This document shows positions 35,868 through 47,588 of a stretch of DNA of 64,000 nucleotides, piece after piece. This stretch comes from Platycnemis pennipes (taxonomy: Eukaryota; Arthropoda; Insecta; Odonata; Platycnemididae): positions 33,007,859 to 33,071,858 of the forward strand of contig OW121858.1 of the NCBI GenBank assembly GCA_933228895.1, written 5' to 3'. The notes below the pieces were generated by a model. The model did not search any database. It saw only the letters and a program-made list of their open reading frames with translations, and was not told the DNA's origin. Position numbers and translations under genes: made by a program. The first letter of the stretch is position 1; every line of letters begins with the position of its first letter.

Positions 35868-36060
35868 GAGTGTAAGAGGAAGTTTTATGAAATAATTCTG
35901 ACAGGTTTCGTTCCTGTTTAAGGCGAACCCAGGTGCACCATACACTTATATGTGCTATTGGAGAGTATTCGTCAGGCATGCTAATATGTTGCAGTACGTA
36001 TGGTGACGGACATCCAAGGCTTGAGTCACATTGATTAGAATGCAATTGAAGGTTCCGAAG
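35868..36060 (+). pseudogene. C2H2 zinc-finger relic, right part
   Basis: Right after the transposon end the plus strand reads ECKRKFYE, which fits the start of a finger. Another frame further on reads YMCYWRVFVRHANML, with finger-like Cys, Phe, His and Leu spacing. Stops interrupt all frames. It looks like the downstream continuation of the relic at 32540-32821. Confidence 0.45.
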
Positions 36061-36359
36061 ATTGAGTTCATGGTGTGTAAATAAATTGATAAAAATAATT
36101 TTTGATTTTGAGCAATGAAGAAAATGGTAAGGCATTCTGATTTTTCAAACAAATAATGTATTTTTATCTAATCTGATTAAAGTATTGCGTATCGTTCATT
36201 GTTCGTTTACATTCCTCTCCATTTTTCCTCTCTCCTTCAAGACAACTACAATGTGATTCCCGTGGGGAATGTCGACACGGCATGAAGTAAAACCGTCTTT
36301 TCTACCTCTCCTTACGGTCATCTTCCTCTGACCAACTTATCTTTTCCCGAAATTCCTCT

Positions 36360-37310
36360 TTCAAGTTCTACCTTCCCCCATATCTCCCTTTCAAGTTCTC
36401 CCTTTCCCCATTTTCCCTCCCAATGCCTACAAGCCTTACTCGCTTTCCTCATCTCCCCTTCTTAATTTGTCCTTGCCTAAGTCCCCTTTCAAATTCTTCC
36501 TTCCCCTTTCAACTTCTTCCTTCCCCTATCAACTTCTTCCTTCCCCTTTCAACTTCTTCGTCCCTTTCAACTTCTTCTTTCCCCTTTCAACGTCTTCCTT
36601 CCCCTTTCAACTTCTTCGTCCCCTTTCAACTTCTTCCTTCCCCTTTCAACTTCTTCCTTCCCCTTTCAACTTCTTCCTTCCCCTTTCAACTTCTTGCTTC
36701 CCCTTTCAACTTCTTCCTTCCCCTTTCAACTTCTTCCTTCCCCTTTCAACTTCTTCCTTCCCCTTTCAACTTCTTCCCTCCCCTTTCAGCTGCTTCCCTC
36801 CACTTTCAACTTCTTCCTTCCCCTTTCAACTTCTTCCCTCCCCTTTCCACTTCTTCCTTACCCTTTCAACTTCTTCGTCCCCTTTCAACTTCTTCCTTCC
36901 CCTTTCAACTTCTTGCTTCCCCTTTCAACTTCTTCCTTCCCCTTTCAACTTCTGCCTTCCCCTTTCAACTTCTTCCTTCCCCTTTCAATTCTTCCTTCCC
37001 CTTTCAACTTCTTCCCTCCCCCATCACCTTCTTCCCTCTCCAGTCAACTTCTCCCTCCCCTATCAACTTCTCCCTCCCCTACCAACTTCTTCCCTCCCCT
37101 TTCAACTCCTTCCTTCCCCGTTTCAACTTCTTCCTTCCCGTTTCAACTTCTATCCTCCCCTTTCAACTTCTTTCCTCCCCTATCAACTTCTTCCTTCCCC
37201 TTTCAACTTTTTCCTTCCCGTTCCAACTTCTTCTCTCTCCTATCAACTTCTTTCTTCCCTTTTCAACTTCTTCCTTCCCCTTTCAAGTTCTCACTTCCCT
37301 TTTCCAACTC
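36360..37310. repeat. Minisatellite, 20-bp unit (CCCTTTCAACTTCTTCCTTC)
   Basis: More than 40 copies of a pyrimidine-rich 20-bp unit follow each other, best preserved at 36480-37000. Because 20 is not a multiple of three and the unit contains no stop in any forward frame, all three plus frames stay open for 235-298 codons and encode the same rotating 20-residue pattern. I do not regard these as genes. Confidence 0.95.
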
Positions 37311-38675
37311 CTTCCTTGAATTAGAGCTCCCACCAATTTCTCATATCCCCTACTTCTCCTTCCAGGTCCACACTTCCCCTCTTCCCCCAATATTATCCTA
37401 ACCATACTCCCTCTTCTTACGTCTCTCTCCTACTCCCCTCCCTAATTCTGTCTACTCTTCCTTTCCCCTCCGTCTTCTCCTTTCAACTTCGCCACTTCCT
37501 AAATCCTTCCTTCCCCTACAGCCCCTCGCAACTTATCCTTTCTCTACCCTCCCCCTCAACTCCTCCCTTCCAAATGTGCCTCCCTTCTCTTTGTGCCTTC
37601 CACTTCTCCAAGATGTTACAAAACCTCGCGGTAAACAAGTAAGTGTTTGTGACATTGGACTTACGTGACATTCGTCAAAATCGTGAATTGAGTGGTTTCC
37701 TTCATCAGGTATGAAAGCTTGTCCCAATTGCGATGACCAACCATTGATGTATTCATTGCACGCCTATAAGCCGTAATGAAGGAATAATGATTTAAATGTT
37801 GGGCTTTAAAACCTAAACGTGCAGTTCTGCTGACATTATTTCATTCTTATCTTAATGTATATGAGAATTTAACGCTGCATTATTTTCTTAGCTCAAATGT
37901 ATGGCCAAATTAATATTAACTGATTTAAATCTACATGATACGTAAACTGAGATGCAAACCACGTATCGAACACAGGAAATCAAAGGTGTGAGGCCCGCGG
38001 AGGTCAGCTGTGAGATAAGTGAGTGATTACTACGTAAATATTGATAAAATGGTTCCGCTCCATCCCATTGAGCACATAGGGTGACCAAAAGAGTTGTTTC
38101 ATATATGATGAACGGCCTTTAGAGAATATTATATCCGACACAAGGCCTACAGCAAACATGGGAATATTTGTCTTACTACACCATATCATACTACGTCACT
38201 GAGCCCCCAAATTCAAAAATTGACCGCCAAAATCGATAAAGTTATGTCGCACAAGACGAAACACCGCTTTCTGTGAAGGATAAATGTAGTAACGGGCATA
38301 TCCAAGGTAATTAAGTAACCAGTGTAAGTATATAAAGACACTAAAAACAACAATAGCTGGAATGTTTGGAAAATAATTGGAATTTTTGCGGACAGTGTTT
38401 CAAATAGAAAAATAGGAGAATCATGCTACTCAGGAATAATGATTTTTTTGGATTAAAATTATCGCTCTAAAAATTATGAATGCACAACGTACCTATGTAG
38501 AAGTGGAATTGTAAACCAATTGTTTATGTGATGGCTTTTGTTTCTTTTATGATTCATTATTTATTAAATTGACTCCATTAACGGTGGTTCTATAGGTATT
38601 ACGCTATCTATTGATCGATAGGAGGGTAACTTCGGAGATTTAGCAACTGTTCATGGTTAATTTACTTACGACAAA
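37311..38675 (+). repeat. Segmental duplication, copy 1 (empty site)
   Basis: Matches 38981-40886 at roughly 90% identity, e.g. 'gatgttacaaaac', 'gtaaacaagtaagtgtttg', 'gtatgaaagcttgtcccaa', 'cattaacggtggttctatag'. With the preceding minisatellite it forms one tandem unit. At 38516 it retains the uninterrupted sequence aaaccaattgtttatg, the site that holds a 530-bp insertion in copy 2. Confidence 0.85.
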
Positions 38676-38980
38676 ATGATTCTTCCCTCCCCTATCAACT
38701 TCTTCCTTCCCCTTTCAACTTCTTCCCTCCACGTTCAACTTCTTTCTTCCCCTTTCAACTTCTTCCCTCCCCTTTCAACTTCTTCCCTCCCCTATCAATT
38801 TATTCCTTCCCCTTTCAACTTCTTCCCCTTTCAACTTCTTCCCTCCCCTATCAACTTCTTCCTTCCTTTATCAACTTCTCCCTACCCTATCAACTTCATC
38901 CCTCCCCTATGAACTTCTTTCTTCCCTTTTCAACTTCTCCCTTCCCTTTTCAACTTCTCCCTTCCCCTTTCCAACTCCTT
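38676..38980. repeat. Minisatellite, 20-bp unit, second block
   Basis: About 15 units of the same pyrimidine-rich 20-bp repeat as in 36360-37310, starting the second tandem unit. Confidence 0.9.
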
Positions 38981-40886
38981 CCTTTAATTAGAGCCCCCAC
39001 CAATTTCTCATTTCCCCTACTTCTCCTTCCAGGTGCACCCTTCCCCTCTTCCCCCAATATTCTCCTTACCATACTCACTCTCCTAACTTCTCTCTCCTTC
39101 TCCCCACCTTAATTCTGCCTTTTCTTTCTTTCCCCTTCACCACGTCTTCTCCTTTCCTCTTCACCACTTCTTAAATCCTTCCCCTACAGCCCCTCGCAAC
39201 TTATCCTTTCTCTACCCTCCCCCTCAACTCCTCCTTTCCAAATGTGCCTCCCTTCTCCTTGTTCCCTCCACTTCTCCAAGATGTTACAAAACTTTGCGGT
39301 AAACAAGTAAGTGTTTGTGACATTGGATTTACGTGACATTCGTCAAAATCGTGAATTGAGTGGTTTCCTTCATCAGGTATGAAAGCTTGTCCCAATTGCG
39401 ATGACCAACCATTGATGTATTCATTGCACGTTTATAAGCCGTAATGAAGGAATATTGATTTAAATATTGGGCCTTAAAACCTAAACTTGTAGTTCTGCTG
39501 ACATTATTTCATTCTTATCTTAATGTTTATGATAATTTAATGCTGCAATTTTTTCTTAGCTCAAATGTATGGCCTAATTAATGTTAACTGATTTAAAGTA
39601 CATAGTACGTCAACTGACATGCAAACCACGTATCGAACACTGGAAATCAAAGGTGTGTGGCCCGCGGAGGTCAGCTGCGAGATTAGTGAGTGATAATTAC
39701 GTAAATATTGATAATATGGTTCAGGTCGATCCCATTGACCACATAGAGTGACCAAAAGGGTTGTTTTATATGTGATCAACGGCCTTTGGAGAATATTATA
39801 TCCGACACAAGGCCTACAACAAACATGGGAATATTTGTCTTACTACACCATGTCATACTACGTCACTGAGCACCCAAATTCAAAAATTGACCGCCAAAAT
39901 CGATAAAGTTATGTCGCACAAGACGAAACACCGCTATCTGTGAAGGATTTACGTAGTAATGGGCATATCTAAGGTAATAGAGTAACCAGTGTAACTAGGT
40001 ATAGACACTAAAAACAACAATAACTGGAATTCTTGGAAAATAATTGGAATTTTTGCGGACAACGTTTCCAATAGAAAAATAGGAGAATTATCATACACAG
40101 GAATAATTATTTTTTTTGGCATAAAATTATCGCTCCAAAAATTATGAATGCACAACGTACCTATGTAGAAGTGAAATTGTAAACCAATGAGGTCGTTTAC
40201 CATATTTTTTTATTGATGAATCTGATAGTTTGTAAAATAAAAGGACCCGTATTTTTCCGTTTTCTGATCCGACAATTATTTTCTGAGTTATAAGCGGCGA
40301 AAAACTGATGTTTTTAACTCTTTCGGAAAAGTGTGTGTGGTGCAACCTCTGACGTGTATCGACTTCGTCCAATCACAACTGAGCCCGCGAAGCTACTTCG
40401 CCTTATCGCAAAGGGGGGGACACAGCTAACTCGGCCAATGGGAGCGATTTTGACATCATCTGTACGAGCAGACCTTCCGAGAACCCCCCTCCACTCCCTT
40501 CCCCTTCCCCTAAAAAACAGTCAAGGACGGGAGGAAAATGACGTCCAAGTTATCACAGCAGCATTTTCGGTGGGCGTCAACTTTTGCTATTTTAATTTTT
40601 GATTTATGAGTGAATGGTTGTGGTTAGAAGATTGATTTTTACACTAAAATTCGTTTTTCGTTTCCATCTAACGATTTCGTGTACAAAATTGCGATTTCGG
40701 TTCCGAGTAAACGCCCCCATTGTTTATGTGATGGCTTTTCAGTTTTTTTCCTGATTCTTTATTTATTAAATTAACGCCATTAACGGTGGTTCTACAGGCG
40801 TTACGCTATCTATTGATCGATAGGACGGTAACTTCGGAGATTTAGCAACTGTTCATTGTTCATTTACTTGCGACAAAATGATGAAT
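38981..40886 (+). repeat. Segmental duplication, copy 2 (occupied site)
   Basis: Second copy of 37311-38675, lengthened by the 530-bp element at 40189-40718. Both copies end at 'cgacaaaatgat'. Confidence 0.85.
40189..40718. mobile_element. 530-bp dispersed element, copy 2, with precise insertion site
   Basis: Comparison with the empty site at 38516 fixes the edges: 'aaaccaat' | element | 'attgtttatg', giving a 2-bp AT duplication (or none, if the element begins with T and ends with A). End sequences GAGGTCGTTTAC and GTAAACGCCCCC form an imperfect inverted repeat. The other copy is at 19693-20226. No protein is encoded. Confidence 0.85.
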
Positions 40887-40889
40887 AAC

Positions 40890-40966
40890 ATACTGAAGCA
40901 ATTCGTCAGTGTTTTGTTTCCCAAGACATAAGACTTTTGTCTTGGGAGGCAAACGACTGAAGTATT
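40890..40966. repeat. Hairpin around 'cccaagaca...tgtcttggg'
   Basis: Arms of about 32 bp ('gaagcaattcgtcagtg' with 'gactgaagtattgc') pair around a 10-bp loop. A third, direct copy of the left arm is at about 41062-41090. The function is unknown. Confidence 0.6.
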
Positions 40967-41090
40967 GCATTAATTTCATCACATTATTGACTGAAACAGA
41001 ACTTACTGGGTAAGTCACGACGAACTAAACATTCAAGCTGACAAAAATCGGCTCCAACATTGCAATACGTCAGTCATTTGTCTCCCAAGG

Positions 41091-42112
41091 TACGGCTACA
41101 AAAGCGGGAGTTTGTCTAACAGCTGGCAGCTCATGGACGTTGCGTAGTACGTGTTGTACGGATAACACGTTGTAACGTGACTACCTCGCTCGGGCGATAG
41201 CCAGAAGTGGGAAAAAATCCCATTAAAATCGGGTTCCCGATGTCGCTGGGGTGTGCACGCACGAGGGAAAGCAAAGATCACTCAACATTACACTAAAGAA
41301 TTTAATATACATAGAACGCTTGAATGTGCATATACTTCCATGCATTAATTGCAACTAACACTTTGCGAAAAACATCGCCGATCGAACACACAACGACAAA
41401 AGAAAAAAAAACTGGTCTGGACGAGACGTCAATAAGTTCGGCTCGGGCCGCTGGCGAAAACGCAGCGTAAATAATATAATCCCACTTGAGACACAAAATA
41501 CTCACTCAGGTCGCCGTTGTGTCCGAGGACTTTGCACCACACAAAAAAAAGAACAAAAACTGTCATGGAAACATAATCGGTCCGAGTCTGGGACCAGCGA
41601 GGGCCAGCGCAAAAGGGAGAGAGAGCGAGGGTCTCCTGTGCGCGCCCTTATATAACCTTCTTCTCCCGGTTCGGCTGGTGGCGCCGCGAGCTCAACAGCC
41701 GACTGTCGTTAGTCAGCTCGGCACCTCCCCCCGGGAATTTAAATATCCCTCGAAGGAGGGACATTTGGGTTACAAACAACGTTTTCTGACAAGAACCAAG
41801 CAGTAGCACTCTGCCACTACTTTAAAGAAATGAATTGCGAAATAGGGGTCGAATCAACATAGCTTCCCTATGTTTTTTAGGCATTTTTTTAAATTTTCAA
41901 CGCCCAGGACGTTGTTCGGCATTTCATTTCAGCATCATTCCCACGGCTCAAGAATAAAATTTCTACCTCGCCCCTAGTTTTCACCTTGCACCCGAAAACA
42001 TTGACAAGTCGATGCCGCCCACGAAACACTAGTTTTAGGCTATTTGAACACACTTAAGGGGGCTCCATCGAATTATGAAGTAGATGTCATTTTTGTGTAA
42101 ATTTCAGGACTC
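41091..42112. other. G+C-richer stretch with a TATA-like site, no gene recognised
   Basis: At 41640-41660 'cccttatataacc' resembles a TATA box, followed by G+C-rich DNA. It could be a promoter or a solitary terminal repeat. No downstream coding exon was identified. Confidence 0.25.
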
Positions 42113-42757
42113 GCTATTATTTGGCCCTTCTATCGATTGGCAGTAAAATGATGTGGACTTTCCATTTTATATATTTGAAGAACAAAGACGTTGAAAATCA
42201 GATATTTCATATTACGTGGTTATACGGCAGAGCATGGGTCTTGCGGTAAAATCTGCAGATTAATAATGTAAAGAGAAATGTCGTTTTGACGGAAAACTAA
42301 TGTAAGATGCGCAATTTTATGTAAAATTTAGCATTGTAAAAAAGTGCTCGCCTAACCACACTTGTTTCATTGATATTAATAAATATTTGCTCGAAAAAAA
42401 GCAGAAAGGCCTTAGTTACATGAAAGAGGCGCTACAATATGTTGTTATCATTGGCAACGGTACCTACTTGGGACGGAATGTGCTTACAAGTCTATTTACT
42501 AACTAATTAAGGAAGGACCTTATCTTGGTAAGGTCCTTCTTATATTTTTTATGAAATTTAAATATTTCATTGGTTGTTTACATGGCGTAATTAATACCAA
42601 TGTTTCTAAATGGTAGTCTTTGTTGCACAAAAAAAATTCAAATACATGAATATTAACAAAATTCAAAACAAAGAGTTTTACTCGCAAGGGAATACCTTAA
42701 AACTAAGTCTTAAAATATTTAACCAATTTTAGAATACTTATTAGCGGGATGGAGCAT
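42113..42757. repeat. Dispersed ~640-bp repeat, copy B (inverted relative to copy A)
   Basis: Reverse-complement partner of 16145-16775. This copy contains a 14-bp local hairpin 'gaaggaccttatcttggtaa' with 'ggtccttc' at about 42513-42540. Confidence 0.7.
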
Positions 42758-44719
42758 GTGTTCTCATTTTGTAAATTAAACGTGGCAACAACACGTCAGT
42801 CATGTTCCGAAATCAAAATGAGTTGAAAAAGAGCTTGCAAAAAATTGAATACAACTACAGCACGCTAATTAATAGCATACTCATACAATTATTGTGTTTG
42901 CGTTATCACCTTATAGTTGATTTTCCATATAGGTGTTTTTCTGGATCGGTATCTATTCATTAAATAGCAAAGCTCTTTTACGGGAGTTTGAATCACGGAG
43001 TCAAGGTGGAACCTCCTTAATATATTTACAAAATTTGTTTCTTTGAGAGAGTGAAAAAAACTTACCATAGCTTTCCTTTTGAAGCTTCTCCCGAGAACTC
43101 GTACTTTTCCAGAATAAACGTTGCACTTGGAAAAATATAATTCCGCCATGAACACTTAGCGGCCACGGCACCGCGCCCGACACTGGGAAAAAAAGAACGG
43201 GGAAAATAAGTTGTTTGTATTGTAATCCATGCATGTACTTATCCGTAAAAAAATTATCTCCAGTCGTGATGCAGCGTTTCCAATAGGAGAACTATTCTTT
43301 TTCCAAAAATTCAATACTACACATTTGTAATATGGGACCAGACTGCTGGTAGCTAATGTTTACACTTTTGTCGCTGATTCACATACTTTTACATAATAAA
43401 CGCATTCAACAGAGCATACATTTAGGACAGAGAGACAAGCTTAACATAACAATGATATCATGCTTTATATAGCTCACAAATATTGTTACATAGTTTTTTT
43501 CTTTGTGGACTAAAATTTGTTCGAACTGATTACATGTTACTAACCCATTCAATTCTATCTCTAATTATTCTGTAATTCCAATAAGAATTCTGCATTTTTC
43601 TTTTAAGGCATTCAGCGGCAAACTTTGTTTTGGATGCGTCGGAAGGGAGTTCCAAATTTTTATTGAAGTTGTTAGAGAGGAGTGTTGGTCGGTGTGATAG
43701 CTTGGGAAATAATGCAGCGTTTCCCGAATGAAAAATTGTTTCAAGAGAAACGCTCATCCAGGGAGACAAAATTCTTTCCAAACACGGGTTAGCAATATGA
43801 GGTCAAAATATAACAAAGAACAAAAGTATGAGAATATAACTACAACAAACAATGTGTTTCAACAAAAATAGACAAAGCAAGTACAAACCAACAAATTGAA
43901 ATACTCTTCCAAATTCAGGGAGAACATTATAACTTGCAACAATAGACCAAGGACCCTCTCAAGAATGATGAAGTCTCCAAGAAAACTAACTCGAGACCGA
44001 CGGACGTAGCCAAGAAGTGAACTCGTCGCCGTCTCGACTCGAACAGAGGGCGTGAGAGGGGAGGTTTTTTTCTGGCATAAGGAGGAGATAGTTTCGGCAA
44101 GGTCAAAGTGGAATGGGGTTTAACGTGGAAATCGTCGATAGGTCGATTTTGAGGGGAGGGAAAAGTGGTATGGGTGAAGAGGGCTAAGTGGGAGTTTATC
44201 ATTGGAGCATCAGGAACTCTTTTTTGACTCCAGCGGGGGAACACCAACACCCCATGGGATCGCCATCGTCGCCCGCGCTCCGGCACCGGCGAAGCGGAGG
44301 ACTTTCCACCGCACCAAAGAAGACTGCCGCCTACCTGAAAAATTCTAAGTCCGACGGGACTCAAGAAGGACCGTCATCACTCAGAATCATAAGTCCATTT
44401 GGACCTAAAAAGGGCCGTCACACACATCGAGCAGCATCACCATCCACAAAGCGGCCATCATGAAGAGCCGCATTTTCACCTCCAGAAGCCCTGCCTGAAG
44501 AGCATTGAAAGCTGACCAGGCACATTGTCTGCGAGAAGGCAGACATTCACCGTGGGAGGGGATTGGTGCGGCCGTGAATTGGTGCAGGCGTGAATCGATG
44601 CCATTTGGAATCGCAGGCATTGTTGGCGTCGTTGGCTACGCCTGTCGTGCAAGTCCTTCGGCTTCGGGTAATTAGTCCACCGAGGGTTAATGTCCAACAA
44701 GGGGAGGGGGGGGGGGTAC
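42758..44719. other. Intergenic DNA, no gene recognised
   Basis: A+T-rich to about 43900, then G+C-rich to 44700. A minus frame of 83 codons at 43530-43781 and one of 145 codons at 43927-44364 do not match a family I know. A G-run of 16 or more bases lies at about 44701-44716. Confidence 0.35.
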
Positions 44720-45252
44720 TAAAGACGGGTAAATTACCGTAATTTTCAATTAAGGTAAATTACTGTGGTAAATTATGTTAATTTTCGAAAATTACCGTAA
44801 TTTTCTGGTTATTTTAAGTTTTGAGCAGCAAATCCTTATCAGAGGACTTAAAACGCAATCAAACAGTTTTGAGATATAAATGCCGATGCTTATATCTAAC
44901 ATATCACGACGTTTATCTATTATAATGCGTTAAAAGAATCATAACAAAGTTGGCAGCAACACGCAATTTGACACTCTTTTGTCACACCATGAGAAATTTT
45001 CTTTCCAAAGACATTCCTCTGCGCAATGTGCATTTGTTATGTTACTCTGAATTAATCACGGGCACAATATAAACAAAACCGTTTTGGCTACCTACTTAAT
45101 TTATAATATTACCCATTCTAATTGTTGCTTCGTGAGGAAGAAATTTTCTGAAAAATAACTTTTCTGAAAATTACCGTTTATTACGGTAATATTCAGGGGT
45201 GTTGGTAATTTACGAAAAACACCGCGGTAATTTACCGAGTTGCCCATCTCTA
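44720..45252. mobile_element. hAT MITE family A, copy 2
   Basis: Ends TAAAGACGGG and CCCATCTCTA. A perfect 8-bp target duplication gggggtac lies at 44712-44719 and 45253-45260. Internal sequence ('gcaaatccttatcagagga', 'gttggcagcaacacgcaat') matches the copies at 17582 and 62580. Confidence 0.9.
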
Positions 45253-45462
45253 GGGGGTACCAAAAAATGCCACAATAAGTAAAAATGAATCCAGCTTACC
45301 ATGGACAACACTCGGAAGAGAACTCTGTTCCAGAGAGTACGTATTCCCCCTCTGCCCCTTCCATAAGCACAAAATTGCAAATCTGTTGCATAATAATTTT
45401 TTTAAAACAGCATGCGTTACGCCTGTGATATCCCTCCCTCCAACTCCAACAAATAGAATGAA

Positions 45463-45659
45463 GAGTAATAAGCGTTATGCCGATCTGGAGTTGAAAACCC
45501 TTAGCGGGGAGGGGGATAGGCTGCGGTGATTAGTAAAATGTTCCACATAAACACAGCTTAACCACTTGAGTACCTACCTGAAATAATACCTAATTTTGAA
45601 AATTGAGGAGGTAGCAAAAGTTTTACTTGCCGACCAACTTTACATAAAATCTTTGATGC
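45463..45659 (+). repeat. Direct repeat flanking the LTR element, left copy
   Basis: About 197 bp ('gagtaataagcgttatgccg' to 'aaaatctttgatgc') recur at 52672-52866. The LTR starts directly after the last base; in the right copy the sequence continues 'tatcattgg'. Confidence 0.85.
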
Positions 45660-46002
45660 TGTAAGCGCTCCGCATAAATACAAAGACTTGGTCCGGAGAA
45701 GGCGCGGTAAGGGAACAAGTCGGGCGTTCTGTTTTAACGCTTTTATTTACACCTCAGTTACATGTTGGTCATAGGCCGCCCAGATAGACTCCCCGAGTCT
45801 CTCCTGCCCTCACGCCGCGCCCGCGTCACCCCGTGACCCCCTCGAGGGCTTCCTATTGGCCGGCAATGGCAGTAGCTTTCCATGCTAACTGTGCGACTTC
45901 CCACGGAAAGGATTCGCAAGGTGTTATAGGAGTCACACCTGAATGTGACTCCACATCCGGGGGATACCATTACCGCCGCAACCAACACCGGGCACGCTTA
46001 CA
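45660..46002 (-). repeat. 3' LTR of the Ty3/Gypsy element
   Basis: 343 bp, bounded by TGTAAGCG and CGCTTACA. It matches the LTR at 51937-52311 at about 85%, with small deletions. Confidence 0.9.
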
Positions 46003-46640
46003 CCACTTCCCCCCAAAAGTGAATCGCTGAATAATAATGAATAACATGTTGTTATTCGGCGATTCATTCAATACCCAATCAGTCAACCAAAATTCTAGAA
46101 TAAAAGTCAGATGATACATATAACTATTAAAATGCAACCCAGAAAATAACACTGACCCAGAAAAGTAAGTTTCACCAAACAATATAAAGTCTCACCAAAA
46201 AGGGTTTGCCCATAACCGACATAGTTAACCAAAATAAATTGTATTAAAATGACATGGGGCAAAATACATATATATAATACAACGTAAACAGTCCCAATTC
46301 AGAAAGTTTAAGCACTTATGCAAATTAACATCCCCCTACATTTTACTACTATTCATGCAGTGGTTGTTGCCTCTTGTAAGGCTTATTGTAGAAATCCTAA
46401 ATATATTTCACAATGACTGTTTATATCACTTTTATCATACATTCCATTCAAAACCTTTTATTTTCACAATTCCCATTATTCATTTAAAAATATATTGTTC
46501 AAGTTCATGTGAAATCCCTCATCACATCACTATCAACACATAGACACCAAACTTATTCATCTCAATGATGTGTTTATTTTTATTGGAATAAGTGGAATAA
46601 TAAGTCCCGTTCCTGAAAATAAAATACCCGCTGTAAGACA
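46003..46640 (-). other. Element 3' non-coding region with polypurine tract
   Basis: Next to the 3' LTR (46003-46018) the minus strand reads TTTTGGGGGGAAGTGG, a typical polypurine tract for plus-strand priming. An imperfect hairpin lies at about 46019-46070. The rest is A+T-rich and non-coding. Confidence 0.7.
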
Positions 46641-46673
46641 TTGCATCTACTCCAACCTCAAGCATCATACCTA

Positions 46674-47510
46674 ATTAATTCATCGGGCCCCGCACCCACT
46701 TCTTCAGCCGAGGCTTCCAAGCTAGATAGCATGACGCGCCCCTTCGCATCAACTATCTCTAGCCTCCTCTTACTTTCGACCACTCTACCACCACATTTAC
46801 TACCTAGCAACGACCGCAACCAGTACAAATATAATATGAGAATTGTTATTCCAATGCTGCTCCCTACCCATTTAGTGAAATCCCCTGAGCGCCTGTGTCA
46901 TTTGTTCCCGTCCCAGCTCATCTCGCAGACCCTCCAGATTTAAGTCGTTTCCAAATATCTAGGCCGCCTTCATCCTCGACTATTCTAACATCCGGGAGGA
47001 CTATTTCTAATAATTTACCCTTTATTTCGCGCCGTTGATACCCACTGGCCAATAACTTAAAATTGCTACCCGCTATGTCACAGTGGCTGACATTCGCAAT
47101 TAGCCCCCAAAATTGATCCAGCCCCATCTTTTCCGTTGCTTCTCGACCAATTCCCCTAATGTTTCCATTTCCTCCTTGACATGTTGGTATTCCCTATTCA
47201 TCCTTTCTAACGACACGGGATACCCCCGATTAAAACTCTTCATAACTTCCCCTTCCATCCTAGCCCTTACGTCATCGAAAATTTGTCACACCCCCTTTTA
47301 CTCGTCTTTCATGGTACCCCGATCAAAATGTATTACTACCATCCACGAATGTTGACTTAAATTTACACCTCGCTGTCTTTCAAATAATATACCACTTTTT
47401 AATGGTGTCACTTCTTGGCCCCTCATAGGATACAAACCACACCCCACCACCCACAACAGCCAAACCAAATATTTTAAGGGTCCTCCAGATCCTCTTCTTC
47501 CTCCTCCCAT
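46674..47510 (-). pseudogene. env-like remnants of the Gypsy element
   Basis: After pol the minus strand holds separated fragments consistent with an errantivirus envelope protein (baculovirus F-like fusion protein family). A start region near 47510 has a hydrophobic signal-peptide-like run. A charged helical stretch lies at about 47110-47280. A strongly hydrophobic, anchor-like segment lies at about 46800-46855, followed by a short cytoplasmic-type tail ending near 46674. Frames change between pieces and stops are present, so no envelope protein can be made. The identification is from order, hydrophobicity and short motif resemblance. Confidence 0.5.
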
Positions 47511-47588
47511 CGTGTCAGCGCCTCCCGCAGGCGTAGATAATAGCGATGAGAGGGTGCATGTGTGGGAATCACGTAGGGTAGGGACGAC

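Noticed and set aside
36423..37401. Three long overlapping frames of 235-298 codons
   Set aside because: They come from a stop-free 20-bp minisatellite and encode the same rotating repeat; no start context or domain.
43927..44364. A 145-codon minus-strand frame
   Set aside because: G+C-rich low-complexity sequence with no recognised family and no splice support.
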